Assembly: GCA_037833965.1 (NCBI GenBank)
Contig: AP031354.1
Location: 25,336,001-25,400,000 of the forward strand
Source: Marchantia polymorpha subsp. ruderalis
Taxonomy: Eukaryota > Streptophyta > Marchantiopsida > Marchantiales > Marchantiaceae
Length of the DNA: 64,000 nucleotides
Direction of reading: 5' to 3'
Position numbers and translations under genes: made by a program. This document shows, piece after piece, positions 51,319-62,305 of this stretch (its first letter is position 1; each line of letters opens with the position of its first letter). A model generated the notes under the pieces. It had not been told where the DNA came from and searched no databases. It saw only the letters and a program-made list of their open reading frames with translations.

Positions 51319-54035
51319 TGTGGTAACACACTTTTTGTTTTTTTTGCAGAATTTAAACAATTTTAGAAAACAAGTACCGAAGCAGTGTCTGTAGTTAGAA
51401 AAGGGTACGTTAAATAGAGTGGATTGAGGAGATCGTCACGAGGTCACGAAGAATCGCGAAGTTGGATGTACCAGCGCCAAATGTCTTCGGCGCCTTCGGC
51501 AAGAGCTTCTTTGCTGAGGTGTCTCTACTCACGCGCTTCCAGCGTTTAAGGAAGCTACGCTTCCGGCGCAGACACCTCCGGAGGAGATCTTGCTAAAGAC
51601 GTCAGAAGACGGCAAGGACCTCTCAAGGCTTCCGACCATGAGTGCACCTTCGGCGATGCGCCGCTAGCGCGGAAGGGAAACCTTCATAACGATCAGAATA
51701 CACGGTAGTTCCAGTTGGTTGAGGTCGCATTGGAAAAAGCTCGGGACGCTCGTTCTAACGAGCCCAAGAGCGTCGGAGATGGATCAGGGACGAAGAAGTA
51801 TGAGCATCGGAAAACTCGTAGCCGGACATGCGCCGTTCGCGCTAGAGTTCACCGTCGGAAAGGGCTCCCGTACGCCTTCGGCGATGCGCCTTCGGCGGAA
51901 TCACGCGCTCATGGGAGGAAATCAACTCAGAGGCGGAAGCGCCTTTGGCGGCTGCGCAACAGAAGAAAAGCGCCGACCGGATTTACGCCTCCGACGTGGC
52001 GCGGATAGGCAGATGCGCTGGCATGATTTGCGCCGGCGGGATATGCGCCGTCAGCAATAGACGGGGCAGAACGGACAAAACAAGTGGTACGAATACGCGC
52101 CGGCGTAAGTCGCGCCGACTTGATGTGCGCCTCCAGCAAGGCGCCGACGGAGAAGGAATACGCCAGCGGCGATACGCCTCCAGCGATGGTCAGGTTAGGA
52201 AAAGACAACATAGCCGACGCATACACTGCGGCGAACTCGAGTCCGGAAAACGGCGCCGAAACTCGAGTCTGGAAGACGATGGCGGCGGGAGAATTCAACA
52301 TTCACGCATGCGAATGCGCGCAGTGCGGAGACGTGAATTCGAGCATGCGAGGGCGAACCGTTAGGCCGTATAGCCGGCTGCGTAATTGTAACCAGTAAGA
52401 ACGTTGGACGATCTTGAATTCGGAGAAGAAAAGACTGCTCTCCAGTCTCATTCTCTCATTCTCGATTTTGCGATTTCCAGCTTCCAAGATTACGCGCAAG
52501 GGCGGAGAGACCTGCAGTGAGAGGAGAGAGTGCGGAGACGAGTTGCGCAAGGATCTTGACAAACCTTGCAGAGAATTTGCGAGTAGCAAACTTGAGCGCG
52601 CAAGAGAAGAGAGAGTGATTGCAGTCAGTGTTTGAGCGGCCGACGCGCAGCGGCAATTGTGAGAGAGCGAGCGGAAGGGAGAACGTCTGTGTGTGCAGGA
52701 AACGCAATGTCGAAGGTCCCCCAGCTGCGAGTGTCTCCACTTAGAGTGCCGCAGATTGGTCTGCGCGCATTCCAAGATGTGCTAACAGGGCTGAAGCTCG
52801 ATTTCCTCCTGTGGGGATGAAACTGGACATGTCCGGAGATGGTGTGCGAGTATCTGCAGGAGAGACACAAGCCCTCGCGCGGATTTCGCCCACATCCAAA
52901 GAGGTGGGACATTTGTGACTGGGCGCAGGTGTTGGGCAGGTGTGCCGGCGAGGAAGGGTTTCTCCTCTTCGAGGCCGATAGCGTGAAGGTGTCCAAGGAG
53001 GAAGAAATCTCCTACAATGAGCTTTTCAAAGTTGCCAAGCATCCCAAGAACAGTTTCCGGACACGGGATTACAAAGATCGATTGCGGAGAAATGTCGCGA
53101 CTGCATTGCTGCAGATATTGCAGCCGACCAAGACCGCTTACATGCATGGTTGGCAAGTAGGATTTGTGGAGCTAGTGTTGTCAGGAGCTCCAGTTCATTG
53201 GGCACGGCTCCTGTGGAAGGTGACGTGCCAACATGCGCAAGAAGAGAGAGGAGGAACCCTCAATCATCTTTCGCCTTACCTGATTGTGTTTTATCGGGCG
53301 ATGGGATGTTTGGCAAATTCAGAGTGGACACGGTTTCCGCTGCTGACCCGGAGCTATCCAGGTAGATACTCGCGGGAGGCCGAAGTAGACACGGATCCGG
53401 ACGAGGCACCTGCAAGTCCAACTCCGGCTCCGCCTCCAGCAAGAGCAGCAGAAGAACGTCGAAGTGAGCGCGCTCCGCGAAAGCGGAAATGGGATGAGAG
53501 ACCTGAGGACAGGCAGCCGGAAGTGCCAGCTGCGCCGACTCAGAGTCGGCCAACCAACGAGCCTCACAGCCGGCCGAAACAGAGGGCACGCAAAGTGCCA
53601 ACTAGTACTGAGGAGACCGGGCGTACTCCGGTCCGGCGGAGTATCCTGCCCACGCAAGAGGAGATAATCGCGCAGATTCTGGGGAAGTCGGCGAATACCT
53701 CTACGCAGAAGGCACCGATGCCTTCGGAAGAAGACAAACGGACTGACAGTCGGCCGACTACGAGTCGGGCGACTGAAGGTCGGCCAACGGAAGGAAGGCC
53801 GACTGAGCAGCGCGTTGAACCGGACAGCAGGCCGGAAGCAGAAGGGAGTTTGGCTGACGAGCCAACAACCCTCAGAGGGTCGTCTTCGGCGGAAGGCAAT
53901 TCTGGGAAAACGCCGCCAGCAAGCAGGGTAGATCCGACTGCCAGTCGGACAACTGCTAGTCGGCCGACTGCGAGTCGGTTAACAGAGAGTCGGCCAGATT
54001 CGCCGACTGCGAGACGGACAGGGCCGGCGACCATT
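51319..54035 (+). repeat. LTR, left part (plus orientation), interrupted by element B
   Basis: Starts TGTGGTAACACAC at 51319, matching the LTR start of the solo LTR read on the minus strand (TGTGGTAACCCAC). It includes U3 and the N-terminal half of the LTR ORF, then stops at 54035 where element B begins. Its right part must lie beyond the window. It is itself inserted into the C-run of the previous LTR fragment. Confidence 0.8.
52632..54035 (+). pseudogene. LTR ORF, N-terminal half, interrupted by element B
   Basis: One reading frame from ATG 52632 (MSGRRAAAIV), broken only by TGA at 52818-52820 where element A has Trp (DFLLWGW). It holds GLRAFQD, DFLLWG, RTRDYKDRLRRNV, GAPVHWARLLWKV, GGTLNHLSPYLIVFYR and then a Pro/Arg-rich linker with many repeats of a SRPT/GRPT type. 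The domain aligns with residues about 74-330 of the element A protein, showing that the conserved N-terminal domain begins there. The frame is cut by element B at 54035. Confidence 0.75.
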
Positions 54036-54999
54036 TGTAATAACCCACTAAAGGCTAAAACTGCAATATAGTGGTAGAAAGGTCGAACCCACAGGGACAG
54101 AGGAACACACAGGGTACAAAGTGTCACGTTTTAACAGACTATTGAGGAGTTTGAATTCTCAGGCAACTGTCACTCCCAGAAATACTGCAAGTGTCCACTC
54201 GGAGCGCACTCGGAGGTCGCACAGTGCAGCGTAACACACACACACACACACCTGAAACTACAGAAACACAACCCAGAGATCCGTTAGGACCTCTACTTCA
54301 AGATTTCAGGGGGAAAGTCTCTCACGAGCACACTCGGCAAAGCTGCGGGCAGTGACTTCCAACTCCGGCTTTTACAACACTTCCACTAGCTTGCTGCTAG
54401 TGTAGGAAACCCGGTTTGGACTGCCTACTTCGGATCGAAGTCACTCATACGCGGTGAACAACACTCTCAACTCACAAAACGCGCAGAGAACACAGGTCCA
54501 CACTGAAGGACTCACTGTGAAACGTTCCAGTAACACAACAACAGTCTATTGACGAGTTTGAATTCTCAGGCACTTGTCATTCCCAGAAATACTACAGGGG
54601 TTACCCTCAAGGCACCTGCTGCAGCGTAACCTGAATTTACAACCAAGGCTTACACGAAGTAGCAAAACTTCACTTTGGCATTCAGGGGAAAAATCCCAAG
54701 GAGTACAATCAGGAAGAAACACTCGAAGGTGTAGGGGCGAAACTGTTCAAGTATCTAACTAGTCACTGGCTCTGAGCATCGGCAGTCACCCGCAGGTGCA
54801 GATCCGAACTACTCAAGTCTCTAACCAATGTACTAGCTCTGAACATTCGGCCGAAGGCCTTCAGCTACAAAATGCGGAACGCTAAGTTGTAACTCCTCGT
54901 GCGTGGTGACAGAACTCAAGGACACAAACACGCAAAGGAAATGGGTTCCTGATCTGCACTTCTGATGGGAAAGAACCCCAGGCAAAACGCCTGGAACTA

Positions 55000-55006
55000 T
55001 TTTATA
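55000..55006 (-). promoter_or_regulatory. TATA box of element B LTR
   Basis: TATAAAA on the minus strand in the same context as in element A, about 36 bp beyond the stop of the LTR ORF. Confidence 0.7.
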
Positions 55007-55042
55007 CCTTCTAAGTCCTACCTAGCACTACACTGCACTACG

Positions 55043-58000
55043 CTACACGCCTGCACGGAACCACGCTACACTACACTCCGCGGAACCTGTACTACGTCTC
55101 CTGCGCGGCCGACTGCCGCGCACTAACTCCCTACCCTGCCACTCTTCCGCTCGACTGCGCAGTCCCAACCGCTGCAACGCCGCGGACACCTCCCCCTCGA
55201 GGGCGGACATGGTATCCTGTGCCTTCGACAGAAAGGCCTCGAGCTTCCTCGCTACCTTCCGCCGACTCCTACTGTCGCCTGACAACAACCCGGCTGCGCG
55301 CAATTCAAACTCACGCAGTGTGAGTTTCTCCTGCGCCTTCACTTCCCAGTGGGCGTAGCCCTTGAGACAGTGGGCGACTCGCCTCGCCGTCTCCACCTTC
55401 GTGCGATCCGCCTCCTTCCTGCGATCCTCTTCAATGGTCACTAATTGCGATTCGGCTTCAGCACGTTGCGCCCTCAATTCGCCACACTCTGACTGTAAAC
55501 TGCGGATTAATTCTTCATCCGCCTGCCGTGCGAGCTGACATTGTTCCAACAACCGCGTCTGTCGCACGAGCTCCTCTGACAAAATCCGATTCTGGGCCTG
55601 CTCAAAATCGAGTGCTTCCTTGACCTTCACCTGCTCCTTGGTGAGCTCGCCCAGTTTCTCATCCTTCATCTTCTCGGAGTGCTTGTAGAATTTCTGATTA
55701 AGCTTGTACTGTCCCCACAAGCACTCATGCTTCTCCTTCAAGTCCCTCAACTCCTGGTCCACTCTAGCTAATAGCTTGCTGGTGTGGACTTTAGTGCGAG
55801 TCCGCCTGCGCACTAACTCGATGTAAGATCCCGGCTGGAGTGGGTCGGCGTATTTATCGACCTTGCGATCCAAGTACCGCAGCAACGGAATCACCTGCTC
55901 AGAGAGCGCCGCCGCCGGCGCTCCAACAATTTCCTCCTCCTCCTCCTCGGTGTCTTCTGCTCCTGACATTTCTTCCGTGGAGCCTCCGTCCTCATCATCC
56001 GAGTGGAGAATTTCAGTCGCCATTGATTGCGTCGGCGACTGCCCCGAGTGGGGCTGCACGTCCTCGACGTGTGCTGCCTGCAAAGGCACGGCTGCAGCCT
56101 CGCTGCTCGTCGCCAAAATGTCTAAGGCGGAAGGCGAATGTATCCGAGCGGCATCCCCGTCGCTCGCTGGTTGATTGCCCACCGCATTCTCTCTGTCGCC
56201 GTCGTCCGTCGCCGAAGGCGATCGAGCGGAGGGTGGCTGCGCGGGGTTGGATTGCGCATCGCGCATCGAGATGTCGTCCCGCGGACAGTCACTCCGCTCC
56301 TCCGTCTGCTGCTCCCTTGATCGGTCCGTGGGGGCTGTGCCCGGCCCGTGCGCAGGCGCATGTGCCGGCGCCTTGTCCGCCGCAGGCGTAGCGCCGTGGA
56401 CATCTATCGCCGAAGGCGACATGGCCGGGGGCCGCACGCCCGATGTTCCTTGGCCTATAGGCCCTACCGCCGAAGGCGCATCTATCGGCGTACTTCCCGC
56501 CGATGGTGCGGCCTCCGCACGCTCTCTGCTCGTATCCCCTCGGCTCGAAGGCCCTGGCGCCGAAGGCGCGAATTGCGGCGCGTGGTGCGCCGGAGGGTCT
56601 GGCCCCGAGGGCCGGTGTCTCGTAGGCGGTTCTTCCGCCGGCTCCTTCCCCTTCCTACGTTGGAACGGGGGTGATTCTTGCCTGTGCACAGGCGGCACGT
56701 GTGGAGGTGTTCTGTGCACAGGCGACCTGTGCACAGGCGAGCGCCTGTGCACAGGCGGACTGCTCCTTCCCACGCGTAAGCGTAGATCCACGTCCACTTG
56801 TGTTCGCCGATCCGCGGAGGCTCGTCCGTCCGCGGAGGTTCGCCTGTGCGCAAACGGAACATCTGTCCGCATCGCACGTGGTAACTCCGGAGGCCCTTGG
56901 CCCGTAGGCGGCCTCTCTCCCGACGAGGTTGCAGCGTGGCCCGCTGCTCCTGCGGTCGTCCGCGCTTCCTCTCGTCTCTCTGGCGACGCACTTCCTATCT
57001 CCGTCGCAATCGTCGCCGTGTCTGCACTGTCAGCTGGCAACACCAGTCTGCGTGCCTTCTGCTTCGGCCGGCTGTATGGCTCGCACAGCGGCCGCGGTCG
57101 AATGGGAGCAGAGAGTTCTTGATGCTGCTCCTCTTCGGCCTCTTCCCTCCATCGCCGCTTCCGCGGCACTCGCGCCGCAGGGGTGTGTCTCCCTTCATCC
57201 CTCCGTCTTGATGGGGTAGAAGTCGGTGACTCCTCCGCATCAGTGTCGACCTCGTTCTCCCGCACATACTTCCCGGGATGGTCGATGGACAATGGCGGAA
57301 AATGTTCAAGCTCCGCCGCTGTCAAACAATTCCGCTGTCGATAAAAATTGATGAGGAAAGGAGAAAGATGGTTTAGCGTTCCCCCCTTCTCCTCAAACGC
57401 GTGCTGTCGCATCACCCTGTGCAGGATGCTCGCCCAGTGAATTGGAGTTCCCTCGATGACGCACTCCACAAAAGAGACCTGCCACAATGTGATGTAGCAG
57501 GCGCGGTGCGGCTGCAGTAATTGCATCAGCGCTGCGGACAAAGTCCGGCGAAATCGATCTTTGTAATCACGGGTCCTGTACCCATTCTTGGTAGACCTCC
57601 CGGTCTTGAACAGCTCCACAAATTGCGCTTCTTCTTGCTTGGTCACCTTGATGCTCTCGCTGTCGAAAAGGAGATGCCCTGGCATGCCAGCACATCTTCC
57701 CAACGCCTGCGCCCAATCTTGGACTGTCCACCGGTCAACATGCGGACGCAATCCGCGCGAGGGTGGTCCCTGTGGCTCTAGCCACTCGCGCACCATATTC
57801 GCGCAGATGTAATTCCATCCCCATAGCAAGAAATCGAGCTTTCTTGCTATTAAGCGCTCTTCGAAAGCGCGCAGCCCGTTCTGCGGCAGGCGAAGTGGCA
57901 CCATCCGCAATCTGCTCGGTCTCGTCATTGCGTTCCTGGGGTTCGCTCGCCCGCTCATTCTACTTCCGCACTGTCCGCGTTTCTTTCTCTCTCGGCAAAC

Positions 58001-58180
58001 TCTAATCGCTCTCAATTCCAAATCACGCGCACTCACTTCTCCCTCAATCAACAAGAAATCTCCTGTGCGACGACGACGAGAATGGTCCGCAGCCAGCAGA
58101 TGGATGCGCGCAGCGCGCACAAGAGATTGGAATCGCGAATTCAAGAATGGGACGCTCTCCGCCGCCCGGTCGAAGGTCAT
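55043..58180 (-). CDS. LTR-encoded protein, 1045 aa (element B), function unknown
   Basis: Open over its full length despite the damage in pol of the same element. It differs from the element A protein by a small number of substitutions and one extra Arg in the VHR repeat region (VHRRSPVHR). The N-terminal domain (DFLLWGWNYICANM, RTRDYKDRFRRTL), acidic run and C-terminal coiled coil are unchanged. As in A it lies in U3 in gag-pol orientation. Confidence 0.78.
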   Translation of the reverse strand: MTFDRAAESVPFLNSRFQSLVRAARIHLLAADHSRRRRTGDFLLIEGEVSARDLELRAIRVCRERKKRGQCGSRMSGRANPRNAMTRPSRLRMVPLRLPQNGLRAFEERLIARKLDFLLWGWNYICANMVREWLEPQGPPSRGLRPHVDRWTVQDWAQALGRCAGMPGHLLFDSESIKVTKQEEAQFVELFKTGRSTKNGYRTRDYKDRFRRTLSAALMQLLQPHRACYITLWQVSFVECVIEGTPIHWASILHRVMRQHAFEEKGGTLNHLSPFLINFYRQRNCLTAAELEHFPPLSIDHPGKYVRENEVDTDAEESPTSTPSRRRDEGRHTPAARVPRKRRWREEAEEEQHQELSAPIRPRPLCEPYSRPKQKARRLVLPADSADTATIATEIGSASPERREEARTTAGAAGHAATSSGERPPTGQGPPELPRAMRTDVPFAHRRTSADGRASADRRTQVDVDLRLRVGRSSPPVHRRSPVHRSPVHRTPPHVPPVHRQESPPFQRRKGKEPAEEPPTRHRPSGPDPPAHHAPQFAPSAPGPSSRGDTSRERAEAAPSAGSTPIDAPSAVGPIGQGTSGVRPPAMSPSAIDVHGATPAADKAPAHAPAHGPGTAPTDRSREQQTEERSDCPRDDISMRDAQSNPAQPPSARSPSATDDGDRENAVGNQPASDGDAARIHSPSALDILATSSEAAAVPLQAAHVEDVQPHSGQSPTQSMATEILHSDDEDGGSTEEMSGAEDTEEEEEEIVGAPAAALSEQVIPLLRYLDRKVDKYADPLQPGSYIELVRRRTRTKVHTSKLLARVDQELRDLKEKHECLWGQYKLNQKFYKHSEKMKDEKLGELTKEQVKVKEALDFEQAQNRILSEELVRQTRLLEQCQLARQADEELIRSLQSECGELRAQRAEAESQLVTIEEDRRKEADRTKVETARRVAHCLKGYAHWEVKAQEKLTLREFELRAAGLLSGDSRSRRKVARKLEAFLSKAQDTMSALEGEVSAALQRLGLRSRAEEWQGRELVRGSRPRRRRSTGSAECSVAWFRAGV

Positions 58181-59424
58181 GGTCGTCTCTTGGTCGTGAA
58201 GAACGTCTCACTTGATGGCCGCGCCGGCTGTACGCTGGAACGGTCTTCGCTCTCACGCGCGGCTTCACGCTCCGCCGTCGTCGATTAAACTCTCACGCTC
58301 GAATTGGCGGATTTGAACTCCGCGAGCGTGTCACCCTCCGGACATGGGGGCGTAGCGCCGAAGGCGAGTTTTCCGCCTTGCGCGGTACACTTGTTCGTAC
58401 CGCCCCTCGGCCAATCTCCTTCTGCCTTGACGCGTGCGTCCGCATGTCGGACGAAAATTCAACTCCTGCCTGTGCGCAGGCAGGGGCCTCGGCGGATTCT
58501 CCGCCGGCGCGGAACTTGAACATTCTCCTGTGCACAGGCGTTCTCCTGTGCGCAGGCGAATTCCGTCCGCGGCGCTGCGCTGGCGCGGAAGGCGTTGACC
58601 GTGGTCAGCCGTCTCCGTCCAGTCTGTCCGTTCCTTGTCTCTCCGTCGGCGCTTCCGCCGCCGCAACTCCGTCCGTCCAAGAGCGCATCCACCCGTGCCG
58701 TCCGCATGGTCCGTACCGATTGGATTACTCTGGCGGTCTTCCGACGTACGCTGCGCTGCGCTGGCGCGGAAGGCACCGTACACTTTCTACCTCACAAGGC
58801 GCATTTCTAGGGCCCAAGGCGGATCTCCCGCCGACGCCGAAGTGCCTGTGCACAGGCGTTCGCCTGTGCGTAGGCGGACTTCGCGCCTTCCCTAACCCTA
58901 CTTCGCCTGTGCACAGGCGAACGCCTTCGTCCGCGCATAGGACAAAACTTGAATCCCCCTTCCGCGCAGGCGGAATTCGCGCCGGTGGCGAACTCCTTCC
59001 GCCGCAGGCGACCGCCTCCGTTTCTTCCAGTAGCGATAACTCCCTAAGTCCTCGTCCGTTCCAAGCGTTCTTGGGCTCGTTGGAATCAGCGCGTCGAGCT
59101 CTTTCCAACGGGATCCAAACTTGGTCAAGGCGCCCGAGGGTTACCTAATTACGAGGGTTTCCCTACAGCCGCGGACGCAACCTCCGAAGGCGGGTTTTGC
59201 GCCTTGCGCCGTAGAGATCCTAACTGCGGAGCTCGCAGGGAGGGTGGTGCCTGACCTTACTACTGCACCCCAAATCCCAGATTCTACAAGATCCCTCGAG
59301 AATCCCCGCGATCTTCCGGATTCACTCTGTTTTGATGTACCGAAGGCTATTTACAATGCTGCCGGGGTACAGTTTTCCAAAAATGTTTTAATTTCCTCAA
59401 AATTGCCAAAAGTGGGGTACCACA

Positions 59425-59438
59425 TGCCCCCCTCCTCA
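59425..59438 (-). other. Polypurine tract of element B
   Basis: Identical to that of element A and adjacent to the LTR start at 59424. Confidence 0.88.
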
Positions 59439-59461
59439 ATTGTGAGCGCCCACGCGAACAC

Positions 59462-62302
59462 TCACATGTAGTATTTCTTCAACCGCCACCCGTTCACTCG
59501 GGTGCCTAACAAATCGCCGGCCAGGTCCGCAAGTTGGATGGACCCATTCGGGAAGACTTCGACAACCCTGTAAGGTCCCATCCACCTTAGGTGCAGTTTG
59601 CCTGGGAATCTGGCATGCCTGCTGTCGTAGAGCAATGCCAAATCACCCGCCCGCAGGAGTACCGGTTTGATCTTTTTATCGTACCTCTCCTTTCGGCGGA
59701 GCTGGATTTTCCTGGTGCGATCTTCGGCGTCTCTTCTCCTCTCATCCAGCAGCGTGACCTCCTGTAACCTGTAGAGCTGACTCTCCTCTGCACCCATCCT
59801 CTGCAAATCCATCGTTCGATGGGTGGGTACTTCAAATTCGATTGGAAGGATCGGGTGTTGCCCATACACCAGAAAGTATGGTGTCTGTTTGGTCGTGATC
59901 TTCTCAGCTGTGCGGTACGCCCATAGAGCGGCTGCTAGCTTCGTATCCCAGTCGTGAGCGTGATTCACCGTGACCTTGAGTAGTATTTTACACAGCAGAC
60001 CATTGGACTTCTCCGTCAGTCCATTTGCCTTGGGATTGTATGGAGTAGTCTTCCGGTGCTTGATGTGGAAATACCGTGTCAGGTCTTCGATGATCTGATT
60101 AAGAAAATGCGTGCCCCGGTCGCTGACTAGTTCTAAGGGACATCCATAGCGTGTGATGATTGACTCGAACAAGAATGCTGCCACTGTGGCAGCATCATCC
60201 CTTCTGGTGGCTCTGGCCTCTACCATTTTGGTGGCGTAGTCCGTTGCTACCAGAATGTAGCGCCTTCGTGTACTTCTAGTCACTGGTTGTATCGGCCCTA
60301 CAAAGTCAATACCCCACTTTTCGAAAGGTGCTAGAGGCATGATGGGAGTCAGGGGCCAGCGTGTTGTAGACGTCGGTCTCCCCGTCCTCTGGCAACTGTC
60401 GCACTTGCGGATGTAATCGAGAACATCCTTAAACATGGTCGGCCACCAATATCCCGCATTTAGGATCTTTGTGACCGTGTTCCTGGTGGCATAGTGTCCA
60501 CCCGCCTCCTCTGTATGCATCGCACTCACTATTCTTGGTACTTCTGATTCCTCCAGGCATCTGCATAAGCGCTCATCCGCCATCTTCTTGAACAAAACCC
60601 CCTGCTGGAGTTGATACGGGCCTGCCTTATGAATAAAGACAGTTCGCTGTTCCAAATCCATGCCCTCGGGGCACTGGAGGGTTAACAGATATCGATACAG
60701 GTCGGCATAGCGGGACTCATGTCCTGCAGACAACTGAAATAACTCTTCATCTGGAAAATCGTCCACCAATTCCTCCTCTGTCGGCTGGGTCCATAATCGG
60801 GACAAGTAATCCGCATTTTCGTGGTGCACCCCTTTCCTGGTCTGGACTGTGTAGGTGAACTCTTGTAGTAATAACACCCACCTGGCGATTCGACCGGATA
60901 GGTCGGCTTTCTTAACTAGGTGTTGCAATGCGTAGTGGTCCACATGGAACACAAACTCGTAACAGATTAGGTAGTGACGGAACTTTTTACAGGAGTACAC
61001 CATCCCCAACGCTTCTCTCTCCGTCGTGGTGTACTTCCGCTCTGCTAGAGACAGCTGTCGGCTCGCGAAGTAGATCGGGTAGTCCTTTTTGTTGTCATCC
61101 TTTTGACTCAGTACTACACCGATGGCGAATGCCGAAGTGTCAACGTAAACATGGAATGGTCGATTCCAGTCTGGACTCCTTAGTACGGGAGCAGTCGTGA
61201 GTTTCGCTTTCAGAGCTTCAAATGCTGTCTGCTGGTTCGCACCCCAAGCATAAGGCTCGTCCTTCTTCAACAACTTGGTCAGGTCCGCCGCCAGTATTGC
61301 ATACATGTGTATGAATCTTCGGTAGTAGCCCACATGACCCAGGAATGCTCGCAGCTCTCTTAGATTCGTGGGTGGCTCAAGCTCGAGTATAACCTTGACC
61401 TTCTCGATGTCCACCGCAATGCCTTCTGCCGAGACCCGATGACCCAACAAGATCCCACTAGTCATGAAGAAAAAGCACTTCTCGGGATGCAGCGATAAAC
61501 TGCTCTCTCTACATTTATCGAAGGTCTGCTTCAAGTGACTTAGGTGTTCAGACCGCTTCCCAAAGACACAGAACTCATCTATGAATATCTCCAGGAACTT
61601 CCTCAGTTGTTCCTGAAAGATATTGGTCATCATCCGTTGAAAGGTGGCAGGCGCGTTGCACAGACCGAAGGGCATCTTGTGGTATGCGTAAGTTCCCCAG
61701 TCGGTTGTGAACGTAGTTTTATCCTTGTCCTGTTCACGGATAGACACCTGATTGTAACCTGAGAACCCATCCAGGAAGCTATAACATTCATGTCCGGCAA
61801 CATGGTCTAGAATGGCATCCGTGAATGGTAACGGGTGATGATCCTTGCGTGTTGCCGCATTCAACTTCCGGAAATCCTGACACACTCGTATCTTACCCGT
61901 CAACTTCTTGGGTACGATAACAATCGGCGACACCCACTCACTGCTGAGCACAGGGTAAATAATACCAGCGCTCAAGTACTTATCTATCTCCTCTTTCACT
62001 AGCAAGGAGTACTTTGGGTTGAGGCGATACTAGCGCTGTCGTATGGGTACTGAGTCGTCCAGTAAATCGATACGGTGCTCCCCATACCGTGCAGGTATCC
62101 CCTTCATGTCCTCGATCTTCCAGGCGAAGACGTCGACATAGTGGCTAAGGAACGCCTGTACTTTCCTTAGCTCGTCTCCTCTCACTGCGCTTGATACCTT
62201 CAAGCACTTGCCGGGACTGAGTTGTACTTCGTGACAGTCACTAGGGTCGACAATGCCCTCGGTGTGACTCGTCTCACTCCTTCCCAGTCCCACAGTTAAT
62301 TG
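59462..62302 (-). pseudogene. pol: Pol of element B, with nonsense and active-site changes
   Basis: Homologous over its whole length to the element A pol. Two serious changes are visible. An in-frame TAG at 62030-62032 replaces CAG (Gln) in the RQRQYRLN block before RT. The RT catalytic box reads IFIDEF where A has IFIDDF (61574), changing the second metal-binding Asp to Glu. RNase H and integrase motifs (VSDRGTHF, GLTEKSNG, CDSCQR) remain intact. The copy is therefore very unlikely to supply its own RT, though it could be mobilised by A-like partners. Confidence 0.85.
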
Positions 62303-62305
62303 CTA
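62297..62305 (-). promoter_or_regulatory. Gag-Pol leaky stop UAG CAA UUA, element B
   Basis: Identical to 14297-14305 in element A. Confidence 0.78.

Larger units (their letters stand above)
54036..59424 (-). repeat. Element B 3' LTR (5389 bp)
   Basis: Termini as in element A (TGTGGTACC...TTATTACA in element sense). Compared with A it has a shorter CA tract (two bases fewer near 54240), a three-base insertion in the ORF and a one-base deletion near 58736, which leave the total length equal by chance. The TATA box lies at 55000-55006. Confidence 0.92.
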
